From contig JAAONU010000002.1 of NCBI GenBank assembly GCA_012932295.1, positions 17,087,388 through 17,151,387 of the forward strand: a DNA stretch of 64,000 nt, given 5' to 3'. Under the pieces are notes generated by a model, which did not search any database, was not told the DNA's origin, and worked only from the letters and a program-made list of their open reading frames with translations. The position numbers were made by a program, and so were the translations under genes. The stretch is from Cyclina sinensis. Taxonomy: Eukaryota; Mollusca; Bivalvia; Venerida; Veneridae. This document shows positions 44,529-56,320 of the stretch, one piece after another (position 1 is the first letter of the stretch; each line of letters starts with the position of its first letter).

Positions 44529-45628
44529 TTTAGCTCACCTGAGCCTTTGGCTCATGGTGAGCCATTGTGAATGGACTTTGTCCGTCATCCGTCGTCCGTA
44601 AACAATTTCATTCAAACCACATCTCCTCTGAAACCTCTGGGCCAAATTTGATGAAACTTGCCTGAGATGTTCCTTGCATAAAGCTCTACCAAAGTTGTTA
44701 AAAGAATTCAATTCCATCAAGAACTCTGGTTGCTATGGCAACTTAAAGTAAAAACTTTGAAGATCTTCTTGTCTGAAACCACAAGGCCCTAAGCCTTAAG
44801 ATTTGGTATGTAGCATTTTGTAGTGGACCTCTATCAAATTTGTTCAAATTATGCCTCTGGGGTCAAATTTGGCCCATGGGTGACAATCTAATAATAAGTC
44901 CTCTATTTTTGGAGTAGGTGGGACTCGTCTGTTAACAAGCCTATTTAAAATCAATTGACTCCCAGGGCAGGGCAATTGATTTTAAATAGGCTTATATAGT
45001 AAAACTTTAAAAATCTTCTTGTCTGAAACCACAAGGCTCTGAGCCTTAAGATTTGGTATTGGACATTCTCTAGTGAACCTCTACCAAGTTTGTTCAAATT
45101 ATGCCACTGGGGTCAAATTTGGCCGCGCCCCAGGGGTCAACTGATTTAACATAGTGAAACTTTAAAAATCTTCTTGTCTGAAACCACAAGGCCCTGAGCC
45201 TTAAGATTTGGTATGTATCAATGTCGTGTGGACCTCTACCAAGTTTGTTCAAATTAAGCCCCTGGGGTCAAATTTGGCCCCTGCCCGGGGGTCAATGGAT
45301 TTTACATAGGCTTATATAGTAAAACTTTAAAAATCTTCTTGTCTGAAACCACAAGGCCCTGAGATATAATATTTGGTATGTAGAATGTCTTGTGGACCTC
45401 TACCAAGTTTGTTCAAATTATGCCTCTGGGGTCAAATTTGGCCCTGCCCGGGGGGTCAACTTATTTTACATAGGGAAAACTTTGAAAATCTTCTTGTTTG
45501 TATAAAATATGAGATCTTTGAATATCTTCAGTTAGAAAATGTAATGTTGCATCTGGTGTTTGCTTAATGGTAGACCCTCATGCAAAGTACTCAGGTGAGC
45601 GATCCAGGGCCATCATGGCCCTCTTGTT
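44529..45628 (+). mobile_element. family A element with internal inverted duplication
   Basis: 5' hairpin AGCTCACCTGAGCC...GGCTCATGGTGAGC (44532-44562), CCGTCATCCGTCGTCCGT, head, cores. Ends CTCAGGTGAGCGATC, hairpin GGGCCATCATGGCCC (45607-45621), TCTTGTT. Inside lies a perfect 21-bp inverted repeat, 44937-44957 against 44973-44993, made from a core segment. Confidence 0.82.
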
Positions 45629-46910
45629 TTTTGTTTGAAGCATAAATTCTAAACCATGTAGTGAAATGATGTGAAACTTAAAATTTAAAGATTGATGGCA
45701 ACAAGGAGAAGTGGAAACAAGGAGAAGTGTACTGCCAAAGATTATAAAATTATATAAAAAAATAAATTCCATGCAGAACACTGGTTACCATCGCAGCTGA
45801 AAAGAAAAACACTTAAGAAGTTGTCTTATCTGAAAATGCAAGGCCTAGGGCTTAGATATTTGGTTTTGTATTATCATCTAGTGGACCTCTACTAAAATCA
45901 TACAAGTCATGGCTCCATGGTCAGAATTGGCTACCCCTGAGGGGTCATTTATTTTTGCATAGACTTTTATAGGAATTTTATAAAATATGGATTTACAAGC
46001 AGAACTTTGCCATGAAAACTGAAAGAAATTTTTTTTTTAGAAGTCTTATCTGAAACCACAATCTCTTGAGCTTAGATATTAGGCTTATAACATAACCTAG
46101 TGGCATACCTGCCATAATTTTTCTGGCCATTTCCGGGATTTTGATATCGAATTTCCGGGATTTGAGCTGATTTTCCGGGACATACAACTATTCATATACT
46201 TTCAATACCCTACTGTTGGCAGCACATATAATGGGACAGGATTCCGTTTTTGGCGGGAAAAGCCATGCACGTCTTTCAAATACACATCAGTACCATCAGT
46301 TTCATAGTTTTTAAGTTGCAAGAGCATAGTAATTGACAGGCTTGCAGAAATGTTTCAAGCTCAATCGGTCCGACTACATGACGATTATTACCCCACCCCT
46401 CTCAACCACTTAAAAAAAAAAAAACGTTCGCTCGTATTTACGAGGCTAGTGGACCTCTACCAAGATCTTACAAGTCATGGCCTTAGGGTCAAAATTGCCA
46501 CCACCATGGGGTCACTTCATTTTTGCATAGACTTTTTATTAGAAAAGCTTTCAAAATTTTCTCCTCTAAAGCAATAAGGCTCTAAGCTAAAATATTTATC
46601 ATGCAGTATCATCTAGTGGACCTCATCCAAGATTGTTTAACTAATATCTAATATGAAAATCTGCTTGTCTTAAACCTTAGATATAATATGTGTAGCATTG
46701 TCTAGTGGATATGTACCAACTTTGTTCAAATTATGTCCCAGGGTTCAAAATTGGACTTAGCCCTGGGGGTCCTATTTGTGTAAAATAATTATAAGAACTT
46801 TGAAAAGTCAGTTCAGAAACTTCAATTTTACTTCTGATGTTTGCTTTATAGCAGACCCACATCCTAAGCACTTAGGTGAGTGACCCAGGGCCATCATGAC
46901 CCTCTTGTAT
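45629..46910 (+). mobile_element. family A element without 5' hairpin, carrying a 342-bp insertion
   Basis: A family E remnant (GAAGCATAAATTCTAAACC) precedes an A head from about 45765. Cores follow and it ends AGGTGAGTGACC, hairpin GGGCCATCATGACCC (46888-46902) and TCTTGT. A core is interrupted at 46104-46445 (separate entry). Confidence 0.7.
46097..46452. mobile_element. 342-bp insertion with 7-bp target duplication
   Basis: Direct repeats CTAGTGG at 46097-46103 and 46446-46452 flank 46104-46445. The host core resumes exactly (ACCTCTACCAAG). The insert starts CATACCTGCCATAATTTTTC, repeats TTTCCGGGATTT several times, and ends with an A12 tract and CGTTCGCTCGTATTTACGAGG-like sequence. No clear terminal inverted repeats, so its class is undetermined. 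Confidence 0.72.
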
Positions 46911-47354
46911 CATATATAATTTAATATGAATTTTGCCTAGACTGTAACTCATTTACTTTAAAAGCTACACAATTAATTGTGCTTGCAAACCTTGGTCAGG
47001 GGGAGTGCATTTTGCAAAAGCGTAAGCTATATTGCTTTGTTTCCAACTTCAGGAAGTAATACAAACTTTTGAGTTTGTACTGTGTGGTCATGTAGTAAAT
47101 GGTAGGTATCAACACAGTGTTGCAGGAATATTCCTTCTGAATTTGATGATTTGCGTTTTTTTCTGCAGTGCCATGTGAAATGTCTGGCATCAACAATTCA
47201 CAGCCAAGGCTGATGGGTGTATATTGTATTTGTTCTGCGATGCTGTTGTTTTGATTTTATTAGTCGGCACTCTCCTGAGCTGCAACTATATTCGATATTG
47301 TCAAAGTAATAGCAAAAGTTGTGGACTAGTTGTTATTGATGATTAATTTCTTTT
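46911..47354. other. unassigned DNA
   Basis: Short unassigned stretch with one weak family E-like phrase (TTTGCCTAGACTGTAACTC). No gene supported. Confidence 0.4.
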
Positions 47355-48262
47355 TATCCCCCCGAAGGGAGGCATATAGTAATCACACTGTCTGTCCGTC
47401 CGTCCGTCCGGCTGTCCTGTAAAATCTTCTCCTCGCTTCTTCTCCAAAACTGCTTGAGGGATTTCATTGAAACTTAACAGGAGTGTTTGTCACCAAGCCT
47501 GGTTATGCATACCATCAGGAGATTCCGCTCAACTTATTTTTGACAGAGTTATGGGTACTTAGTCATTTTTTTTACTCCAAAATCTTGTCCACACTTCGTC
47601 TCCAAAACTGCATGGAGAATTTCATTGAAACTTCACAGGAATGTTAGTCACCAAGCCTAGTTGTGCATATCGTCAGGAGATTAAAATATTCTGCTTAGAT
47701 TATTTTTGGCAGAGTTATGGGCACTTAGTCATTTTTTACTTTAACTTCTATATTAAAATCTTCTCCACACTTCATCTCCAAAACCGCTTGGAGGATATCA
47801 TTGAAACTTCACAGGGATGTTTGTCACCAAGCCTTGTGCATTTTATCAGGAGTTTCTGCTCAGGTTATTTTTGACAGAATTATGGGCACTTAGTCATTTT
47901 TTACTCTTACTTCAATATTAAAATCTAGTCCAAGCTACATCTCCAAAACCGCTTGGGAGATTAATTTTATTGAAACCAGAATGTTTGTCACCAAGCCTTG
48001 TTATATATTAAACATCAGTAGGGGTTGGGAATAAAACAATATTGTTCGTATTCAGACAAAACTCACAGCTATCTATTTCATTGAATAATTATGTCTTCAA
48101 CCTTCATATTATAATCTGAAGCAGAAAAAACATTACTTTACCATGCTCTATTTTTTGTCTGATCTCTTTTCCACAGGCATATTCAGTTATATATTTACAC
48201 CAGATTCATTTCAAAGCTACATTTCGGGGGCATATGTCAATTTCCAGTGACAGCTCTTGTTA
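47355..48262 (+). mobile_element. family F dispersed element, complete
   Basis: It starts TTATCCCCCCGAAGGGAGGC (CCCCCCGAAGGG hairpin), then GTCCGTCCGTCCGTCC. Four cores of about 160 bp contain CTTCTCCAAAACTGC, ATTTCATTGAAACTTCACAG and GGCACTTAGTCATTTTTTAC. It ends GGGGGCATATGTCA, hairpin TGTCAATTTCCAGTGACA (48236-48253 region) and GCTCTTGTT. The end sequence closely matches that of families D and C in form. No coding sequence. Confidence 0.8.
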
Positions 48263-49499
48263 TTATTATGTCATTTCACTGAATTTATTGAAATCTAATC
48301 TGAAAAAGTAATGAAATATTTCATTGGTATGAATTTGAAAGTATGATGTATGATGATTCTCAACATTTTCTTAACATTATGTCCCTTAATATTAATAAGT
48401 TAGTTCAACCTTGCCCTATGCAGTAATCTCCCCTCCATTCAGGGAAGTAAGTGCTGTGAGGTGTGATGCTATGTATGACAAAATTAGAACTCAGTAAATA
48501 CGGGCTCAAATTTGATATGATTCAGGCCATTTGTTTCTGCTTTTTCTGGGTTATTTTGAAGTAACTTTTTAGTTAATGACATAGAGAGTAAGTGTAATAC
48601 AATTTAATACACGCCTTTGTTTGTATAGATAGGATACTTGATATCTTGCTGTCTGCCAGTTTGCTATCTGTACATATTCGCTACTTATGTTATTTCAAAC
48701 CTAGTCTATTCGCTACTTAGTTGGTTCTCTACAGGGTTTACCGCAATTTGGCTAACTTGTGAATAATAACCCAACTGAAACTGGTTAGGTATTTATTTTA
48801 AAGCAAACATGTATGCTGATCAAAGGATTTAATTTTATTTATGTTTAACAATTTATATGTATAATCTCCCCTTTTCAGTTTTCGTTATCCAGCAATTTTC
48901 TCACAAAGTATACATGGGATTGGCTTCAAACTTGGAATATAGCTTGTTGGTGATGAGATGGAGTGCAGTGTACAAGAAGCATAACTCCAGCTCACTTACA
49001 TTTTGAATAATCTCCCTTTGTCATTTGTGCTTGTTCTCTTTGTGTTTGCTATATAGTATAAGAACTGCTTCACATTGTCTCTACCAAATAGTCTGCCAGG
49101 ATTCTGTTTACCAGAAATAGGAATTTTAATGAATTTTAATCATAAGTTTGAAACTGAGAACTTTGAAACTTGTTTAAATTACTAAACATTTTAATAATTA
49201 TGTTTGATACTTAGTTGAGAGTCAGAATGTTTCTATATTTTTGAGGTATACATACATGTACATTTTATTCTTGTGAAATTTTAATTCTTTAATGAAAATG
49301 AGTTAAGTTTTCACTATTTAAATATAATGTCTTACTCAATATATTTTCCTTAAAAAGATTTACTTTTGTGAAAACTTGCTAATAAAAACTGAAATTATTC
49401 ACTTTATCAATTTTGTTTTAAAACACATGTGTAAGATAATCGGGTTACTAATGTAATCATGTTAACTTGAGTATATCATACATCTTTTCTTAATAAATT
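48263..49499. other. mostly unassigned, one family E core
   Basis: A degenerate family E core lies at about 48860-49025 (GAGTGCAGTGTACAAGAAGC, then CATAACTCC). The rest is AT-rich and unassigned. Confidence 0.45.
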
Positions 49500-50000
49500 C
49501 CCTGCTCCATAGCGGGGAGGGGTTTATAGGAATGGTCCTGTCTGTCCCTCTGTCAGTCTGTCCATCTGAAACATCGTGTCCACTCTAACTTTTAAACTGC
49601 TTGAAAGTTTATAAAATAACTTGGCACAAATGATCACCATTATGAGACGATGTGCAGAGCACAAAACCAGGTCACTACCCCCAAGGTCAAGGTCACACTT
49701 AAAGGTCATATATAAACAAGAACTGTCACTGTAAGATGACAATGCCCCCTATAGTGGTGCTTTGACCTTTGAGCTGAGAACCAGTCATTCAGGGGTCAAG
49801 GTCAAATGAATGTAGGTCAGTGGGAAGGTCTTATTCAAAGGGGGTTGTGTCCAAGTACGATGTAAACAATGAAACAATGTGCAGAGTGCAACAACCAGGT
49901 TGCTTCCACCAAGGTCAAGGTCACACTTAATGGTCATATATAAAAAAGTCCAAATTTCATGTCCACTCCATAACTTTTTTAAACTGCTATAAATGTGAGG
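49500..50000 (+). mobile_element. family G element interrupted by a reverse-oriented family F-like end
   Basis: Begins near TCCATAGCGGGGAGGGG and CTGTCTGTCCCTCTGTCAGTC. A core with GGTCAAGGTCACACTTAAAGG is broken at 49716 by AACAAGAACTGTCACTG, the reverse complement of a CAGTGACAG(C/T)TCTTGTT end. The inverted piece runs to about 49850 (GGGGGCAT motif seen as ATGCCCCC at 49742). The G core then repeats. Confidence 0.6.
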
Positions 50001-50864
50001 TCCAAATGTAGCTGCCCATTTTCTGTAAAAACCATTATTCTATGTCATATTGGGAGGTCTAACCTTCTCATACTTGTTATCCATTCCAATGATCTACTGT
50101 GGCAGGGGATATAGCTGTCAATCAGACTGCCTTGTTGTATAAAGCTTTGTTTGTGTTTTTTTTATTGCATGCAGTCAAAATTTTATATGAATAAAGACAA
50201 TGAGAATTATTTGCCTAAAAGTCCTGTTGTGTTTAAAATAGTAATATTCTAAAATTTCAAATAGGCCTCTCAGTTTGCAGGAATGTAGAAGAACATAAAT
50301 AGTACTCAAATGCTTTATTTCTTGCAATGTAAAAGGACCTATAGTGTATAAGATGGCTGTAAAATAATGTCTGTCCATCATTCCGTCTGAAAACTTTAAC
50401 ATTGGTCATAACTTCCTTATTAATAAGTGGATTTACTTCATACTAAAACACATCACCCCTTTGGACAATGCCTTCCTACTGACCTATATTAATTTGACCT
50501 TAACCCCTGAATGACCTTCATCTTGAAGATCCAGTTGTTTAATAACTTTTACATTGGCCATAACTTTCTTATTAGTAAGCTACCATGACTGTGACCAGTG
50601 CCATGTTTCGGAGGCTTTCATGTCTGTTACACATTTCTTGTTTTATTAAGTCTTAATGGAAGTTGCTTAGAATGTTTGCTTTGATGATATCTCAGTCTAG
50701 TTCAAAACCAGGTCATGTAGGATCAGAAAATAGTTCACCAGGCCAAATCAAAGGAAAAACCTTGTTAACACTCTGGAGACAACAGTTTTGATCAAGTCTT
50801 AATGAAAGTTGCTCAGAATGTTTGCCTTAATGAAACTTGGGTAAAGTTTGAAACTGGGTCATTT
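50001..50864. other. unassigned with decayed repeat phrases
   Basis: GAAAACTTTAACATTGGTCAT and a type B-like segment (CCAGGCCAAATCAAAGG, CTTGTTAACACTCTGGAGAC at about 50740-50790) indicate decayed cores. No gene supported. Confidence 0.4.
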
Positions 50865-51720
50865 TTATACCCCCGAAACAAAGTTTAGTATAACTGGAAG
50901 ACTAATGGTTTTAATTCAGTGCAACTTCATACAATGGTCAAGCACAATGAGAGGAAGTGGAGTGTTCAAAAATCATAACTTCCTTTTCAGTATTTGCACA
51001 GTTATTGCCCTTTGTTGGTTTTCCTTGTCTGGGGCATAACTTGAAAACTAATGGTTGGAATTCAATGCAGCTTCATACAGTGGTCAAGCACAATCACAGG
51101 ATGTGAACTGTACAAGAGCCATAACTCCATCTTCAGAGTGCAGAGTTATTGCCCTTTGTTGGTTTTCCTTGCCCAGGGCATAACTTGAAAACTAATTGTT
51201 GGAATTCGATGCAACTTCATACAATGGTCAAGCAATGAGAGGAATTTTATTTTACAAGAGCCATTACTCCATGTTCACTATTTGCTCAGTTATTGTCCTT
51301 TATTGGTTTTCCTTGTCAGAAATATACTGGTAGGAATTCAGTGCAACTTCATACAATATTCAAGCATAATGAGAGGAAGTGCAGTGTTCAAGAATTATAA
51401 CTCTCTCTTCACTATTTGCAGAGTTATTGCCCTTTGTTGGTTTTCTTATTATGGAGCATAACTTGAAAACTGGTGCTTGGAATTCAATGCAACTTCATAC
51501 AGTGATCAAGCACAATGAGAGTAAGTGCAGTGTACAAGAGCTATAACTCCATCTTCAGTATATGCACAGTTATTGCCCTTTGTTGGATTCCCTTGTCCTT
51601 AGAATAACTTGAAAACTTATGGTCGGAATTCAGTGCAACTTCATTCAATGGTCAAGCACAATGAGTGGAAGTGCAGTGTACAAGAGCTATAACTCTATCT
51701 TCACTATTTGAGCAGTTATT
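50865..51720 (+). mobile_element. family E-like element, 5' end present
   Basis: Starts TTTATACCCCCGAAACAAAG. About six cores of 150 bp follow, with GTGCAACTTCATACAATGG, TCAAGCACAATGAGAGGAAG and TTATTGCCCTTTGTTGGTTT. A family C-like core fragment follows at 51725-51850. No 3' end. Confidence 0.65.
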
Positions 51721-51810
51721 GAACACCACAGTGACATTGAACAGCAAACTGTTTCTGATCAGTATCTGGAGAAAGCTTGGAAGACAGGTTGATTAGTAAA
51801 TGACTGCTAC

Positions 51811-53115
51811 TGCACAGAAGCTTTGTCATCAAGTGCCCTGGCACATATTGTTTAGGTTTTGTGATTCGATTATTTTTGACCTTATTATGGCCCTTTGTTT
51901 TTTCCATATATACATTTTTCAGCCTAGAATTTTTAGTTATGATCAAAGACATATTATAGTGGTAAATCACTGTTACTGATTTGCTTGGTACGGAAAACAA
52001 CAAATATTTCTGTGTCAGAACTCACAATAATATGCCATAATGCAAGATCACTTCATAAGAACATTGAACACTATCGGAAAGATGAAAGACTTGTGAATAC
52101 TGATGTTATAGTTGTGCAAGACACATGGGCCAAAAAAACTGACTCTAAGGAACACTATGCAATGGAAGACTTTAAGGATCCAGTTTTTCTGTACACTGAT
52201 GATTACCAAAATAGACCACATTCTGGGACATTTATCTATGTGAAACAAGGACTAGCAATTCTGTCCAGTACTCACACAAAAGAATTAGGAATAGAAGGTA
52301 CAAGTGTGGTGCTTTGTAAGTGCAATAAACTATATGAAGTCATCTCTGTCTACTGTAATCCACCTGGAAATATCAACAAAATATGTACAGCTGTTGAAAA
52401 ACTATATCAGCAGAATGTGCCATTAGTCATTGTTGGTGACATGAACATTGACTAGCTTCAGCTCTCAATATGCCAGAAACTGTATGATTTCTTGAAGAAT
52501 GAAGCTAATGCTGTACCAGCTCTATGCATGGAGACCACAGATTATCATTCAGCACTTGATCATATTTACACCACAGAAACCAGCTACAAGACAGGTGTAT
52601 TAGAAATATACTGGAGTGACCATAAGATGACCTGGATTTCATTCTTGGATTAAGGATATGATAGGAAATAAGTTAGATTTATTTTTATGATTTATATCAT
52701 AACTTTTATACCCTTTTTTAAAAAGGTTTTGATTTTTTATCTCCCTTTTCAGTATGTGGGTGTCGGTCGGCCCCATCATAGAGCAATGATAAATGTATAT
52801 ATTAAATAATAAACAGCGAAATGTGAAAAGCAAACAAAATGACCAAGCAACACAATAATATTATACTATAATCGTATAATAGTATTATGAATAAAATTAA
52901 TTTGTACCTAAGTTCGTTGTTTGCAATAATGTGCATATAATTAGATACAATTAGCATTTCAGATCTGTAGAACTATGAAAGATACAAATTAATGTTCATC
53001 TATTTATCATACATGTAAAGAATTAAAAAGGCCATAATTCCACCAAAAACATTTCAATAAAAACAAATGCTCACAATATGTACCATGGCACTTGATGACA
53101 AAGCATCTGTGAAAC
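51811..53115. repeat. inverted repeat arms flanking the endonuclease pseudogene
   Basis: Left arm at about 51812-51850 (AAGCTTTGTCATCAAGTGCC then CTGGCACATATTG). Right arm at about 53074-53113, which as its reverse complement reads GCTTTGTCATCAAGTGCCAT then GGTACATATTG. The arms differ at only about four of 37 positions. A TTTCTTGTTT phrase at 53149-53158 follows the right arm and resembles the 3' ends of families C and F. Confidence 0.6.
51985..52653 (+). pseudogene. endonuclease/exonuclease/phosphatase (APE-like) domain with one internal stop
   Basis: The plus-strand frame encodes ELTIICHNARSLHKNIEHYR, TDVIVVQDTWAKK, SGTFIYVKQGLAI, EVISVYCNPPGN, VPLVIVGDMNID, a TAG stop at 52453-52455, then LCMETTDYHSALDHIYTT and YWSDHKMTWISFLD before the final stop at 52651-52653. 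The NARSL, Q(E/D)TW, GDMN, LDHI and SDH motifs are, in order, those of the EEP/APE endonuclease fold (catalytic Asp/Asn and His present). Such domains occur in non-LTR retrotransposons and at the C-terminus of Helentron Rep-helicase proteins. A stand-alone end at SDHK...W with no downstream RT favours the latter, but this is inference. No upstream Rep or helicase sequence was found; the copy is truncated and broken. Confidence 0.78.
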
Positions 53116-53525
53116 ATTAATGTTGAAAACCTGGTATGTTTCTTGTTTAACTTAGTTATTGTTACCTTTTATCTTCAATTTTGCAAAAAGACAGTTTCCA
53201 GATGATAACTCCTTAAAATGGTGATGGATTGAAATAACTTTTGGTACAAAAGTGTAATATGAAATACAGGCGGAGTTTGAATTTGGCTTCAGAACACTAA
53301 TTTTTCATCTCTTACTTATGACCCCTTTTTCTCAATTTTTCACACAAAAAAACTCCATTGTCAGGAATTTTTCAAGAAAGTGAAAAATTTTTCCCCTAGT
53401 TATATTCTTAGGAATATTTTTTTCTGCTCTGTATTCTGTTAAAGGCATGGAAACTAATGTTTTAAGTCATTTACATGTGAAATTCTTCCTTAAAGGTTTA
53501 AAAGCATAAATCTGAGTTAGTATGG
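52654..53525. other. unassigned, with decayed family D-like core
   Basis: 53180-53320 contains CAGATGATAACTCCTTAAA and GAGTTTGAATTTGGCT phrases related to family D cores and to 59955-60230. The rest is unassigned. Confidence 0.4.
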
Positions 53526-53873
53526 GTTTTGCACTGAAAGTCAATGATTGTCTGAAAAATGTCAGCACAAAACTAGGCTAAGTCAACTTGGATGAGTTTT
53601 GCACTGAAAATCAATGATTGTCTGAAAAATGTCAGCACAAAACTAGGCTATGTCAACTTGGATGAGTTTTGCACTGAAAATCAATGATTGTCTGAAAAAT
53701 GTCAGCACAAAACTAGGCTATGTCAACTTGGATGAGTTTTGCACTGAAAATCAATGATTTTCTGAAAAATGTCAGCACAAAACTAGGCTATGTCAACTTG
53801 GATGTGTTTTGCACTGAAAGTCAATGATTGTCTGAAAAATGTCAGCACAAAACTAGGCTATGTTTTGCACTTA
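53526..53873 (+). repeat. 70-bp minisatellite, about 5 copies
   Basis: Unit: GTTTTGCACTGAAAATCAAT, GATTGTCTGAAAAATGTCAG, CACAAAACTAGGCTATGTCA, ACTTGGATGA. Nearly identical copies. The reverse complement of one half-unit recurs at about 59755-59778. Confidence 0.9.
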
Positions 53874-55680
53874 GAATTAAATGAAATATTGAAACAAAAG
53901 TTGTAAAATATGTACTAAGTCAAGTGAGATATATCTAACAACTTTATCTAAATTTCTTTCAAACTATTTTGAAACAGGAAACAATACATAACTAAGACTT
54001 TTATGAACATTGCAAAGCAATTTTACTGATAACTTAGTGAAATGTATTTTATTGCTCTACCAAATGAAACTTTTAACCTTAACCTGACAATGTTGTTATC
54101 TCAGACTGAGCAGTGCAGCTATACACTTGGAATCTCATGAAACAGGACTGTATAGAGTGAATGGTGGGAATGAGGGATGACACCTGAAGTGCACAAAGAA
54201 AAGAGATCTTTGTACTTTAAAAACTTTTACGAAATCTTTTGGTATTCCTTTGGCAATTTATTAAGCACAATATCTTCTGCATTAAGGACAGAGATTTGAT
54301 CTTCCCAACCTATGAGCTAAATCTAAGTAGTGTACTGGACCATCATTATTATATTTGATGGCCACTTTATTTTGAATACTTGCTTCAATTTTAAAACGCC
54401 TAACAGTGGGGCAACCAGTTTGAAAATTAGACGCTGTTTTCCTGGAGGAAAGCCACCCTCAACTCAGGCCACAAAACCATTAAAATATGACTATGCATAA
54501 CAAGTTTGCCCGTTTTTACTGGAGCAAGCTAATAGCCATTCTACAGAGACTGGAGCACAGAGATTGTTTGTTAAGGGTATATGGTTCAGCATTAATAGTA
54601 TAAAGTATTATGAACATGACTTGTGGTAGTAAAACTACTGACCTACAGAATGGAAGTTGGCATTTTGACATTGACATTTGAATGAGCGACCCTAAAACAA
54701 TCTGCCTATGTAGCTTGATTTAAGATTTCCACATACAACAAGACCCACGTTAGACAGGGCCATAAACCTACCAGAGCAATGTTGCCAATGGAAAAGTGGC
54801 CAAAGGAAATTGTTGGGTATGTAGGTAATTGGAGAAAGGATGAATTCAGAGAGAAAGAAAGCTGTTGTAGACAAAACCCAGGTTGGAAGGAAATCCAGTC
54901 AAATGTAAGCACATAAAAATTAAGGAAGCAAAGAACTGACCTGTTAACACAAATAATTAGGCGGAAAGTTTGCCTACAAAGAATTGTTTTGAAATAATGG
55001 TAACAAATATTTAAAACACCAGAAAGTATGACAAACAGAGTGTGTTTTTTTCTGAAGAATAATTTTGAATGTACAGATGCCAAATCAAACATTCTGTTGA
55101 AATGTGTTTTGTTCCATCCACTTAGACTGAGCATCAGACTTCCAGTCCAAAGGTCACAGATTGGATTGCCAGGCAGGCAGACCTGAATTTTATAGACATG
55201 ACTGGCTATAAAGTTTCTATGCTTATTTAAACTCTATTTCTGTTCTGAACATGAAGAGAAGTTGGCATAACTTGTGAAAGTGGTGACCCTGCCCAGGAAC
55301 AGTGCACCTTGGTTTACTGCCTGCAATGATATGCATGTACTAGTAGCTGAAATGATGTTGGGAGTTGAATAACTCAATACAACCCATCAAAAAATCATTC
55401 ATGACATTTTTCAATGTATGCTACATACATAAGATAATGACAAAGTAAGAATAGGGTGACCCCAACCTCACATGGAGAATATACATTCAAGTTATGGGTT
55501 CTTGTCCTGAGTGTGCAAGAAAAAGAGTATATGAAAGGAAAATAATTTAGGAAATGAGGCAAAGTAGTGTTATAATAATTACATGAAGTTTCCACAAATA
55601 CCCTTTGACTGTAATGGAGTGGACAAAAGTTTAGCTAAAAGACAGAAAACAAACTTTAAAGAAGACAGTTGAAAAGGAAA
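53874..55680. other. unassigned, possible SINE remnant
   Basis: 55125-55175 (TGAGCATCAGACTTCCAGTC, AAAGGTCACAGATTGGATTG) resembles the anticodon and T arms of a decayed tRNA-derived SINE. Open frames such as 54706-55134 minus have no recognisable features. Confidence 0.4.
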
Positions 55681-56235
55681 ATAGTTGGGGTTATGGTTAT
55701 TACATAATGCACTTGCCCTCAATGTCCTCCATCATTGTATAAAATATCAGTTGAATTACTTGTAATGTTTTGGAGCTATGCTCTGGACATGCATTATAGA
55801 ATATAATAGAGAGGTTATTAAAAAAAGAATGGTTCTTGCATATTGCATTTCCTTTTTGTGTTCTCTGTCAGTGTGTGAAATGTTTACAAAATCCCGTTTA
55901 CAGTTTTCAAGAAGAATTTATAAAACAACTAAGATAGATAATCTAAAAATGGGACCAGGCAGAATTATGGTTCTTGCATACTGCACATTTGCTCAATGTG
56001 GTCTGTAATTGTGTGATTTCAGTAGTTTTTGAGTGTTTTTGACATTATTATAGTAATATTATAAAGGGACATTATTTGAGAATGATGCAAGGTAGAGTTA
56101 TAGTTCTTTAAAATTGCATTTTCCCTTGCGGTTTTCTATCATTGTATGCAATATGAATGAATGAATGAATTCCTGTACCTTTGGAATTTAGCTCCAGACA
56201 AGCAAAGTATATAAAAAATAAAAACAGGGCAAGCT
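55681..56235 (+). mobile_element. family H repeat cores
   Basis: About three to four cores of roughly 150 bp share TATGGTTCTTGCATA(C/T)TGCA, (T/C)CATTGTATGCAATATGA and TTTAGCTCCAGACAAG phrases. A further core follows the MITE at 58650-58790, indicating that the MITE at 56240-58642 inserted into this repeat. Confidence 0.5.
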
Positions 56236-56320
56236 TTAAAGTGACTAACTCACAGAATTTAGGTTCAATTTTTTTCTTTAAAATTAAAGAGAAGTACATA
56301 TACTATGAAAAAAAAACATA

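Noticed and set aside
54706..55134. 142-residue minus-strand frame
   Set aside because: Hydrophobic, AT-driven composition, no recognisable domain or splice signals, and overlapped by a second frame.
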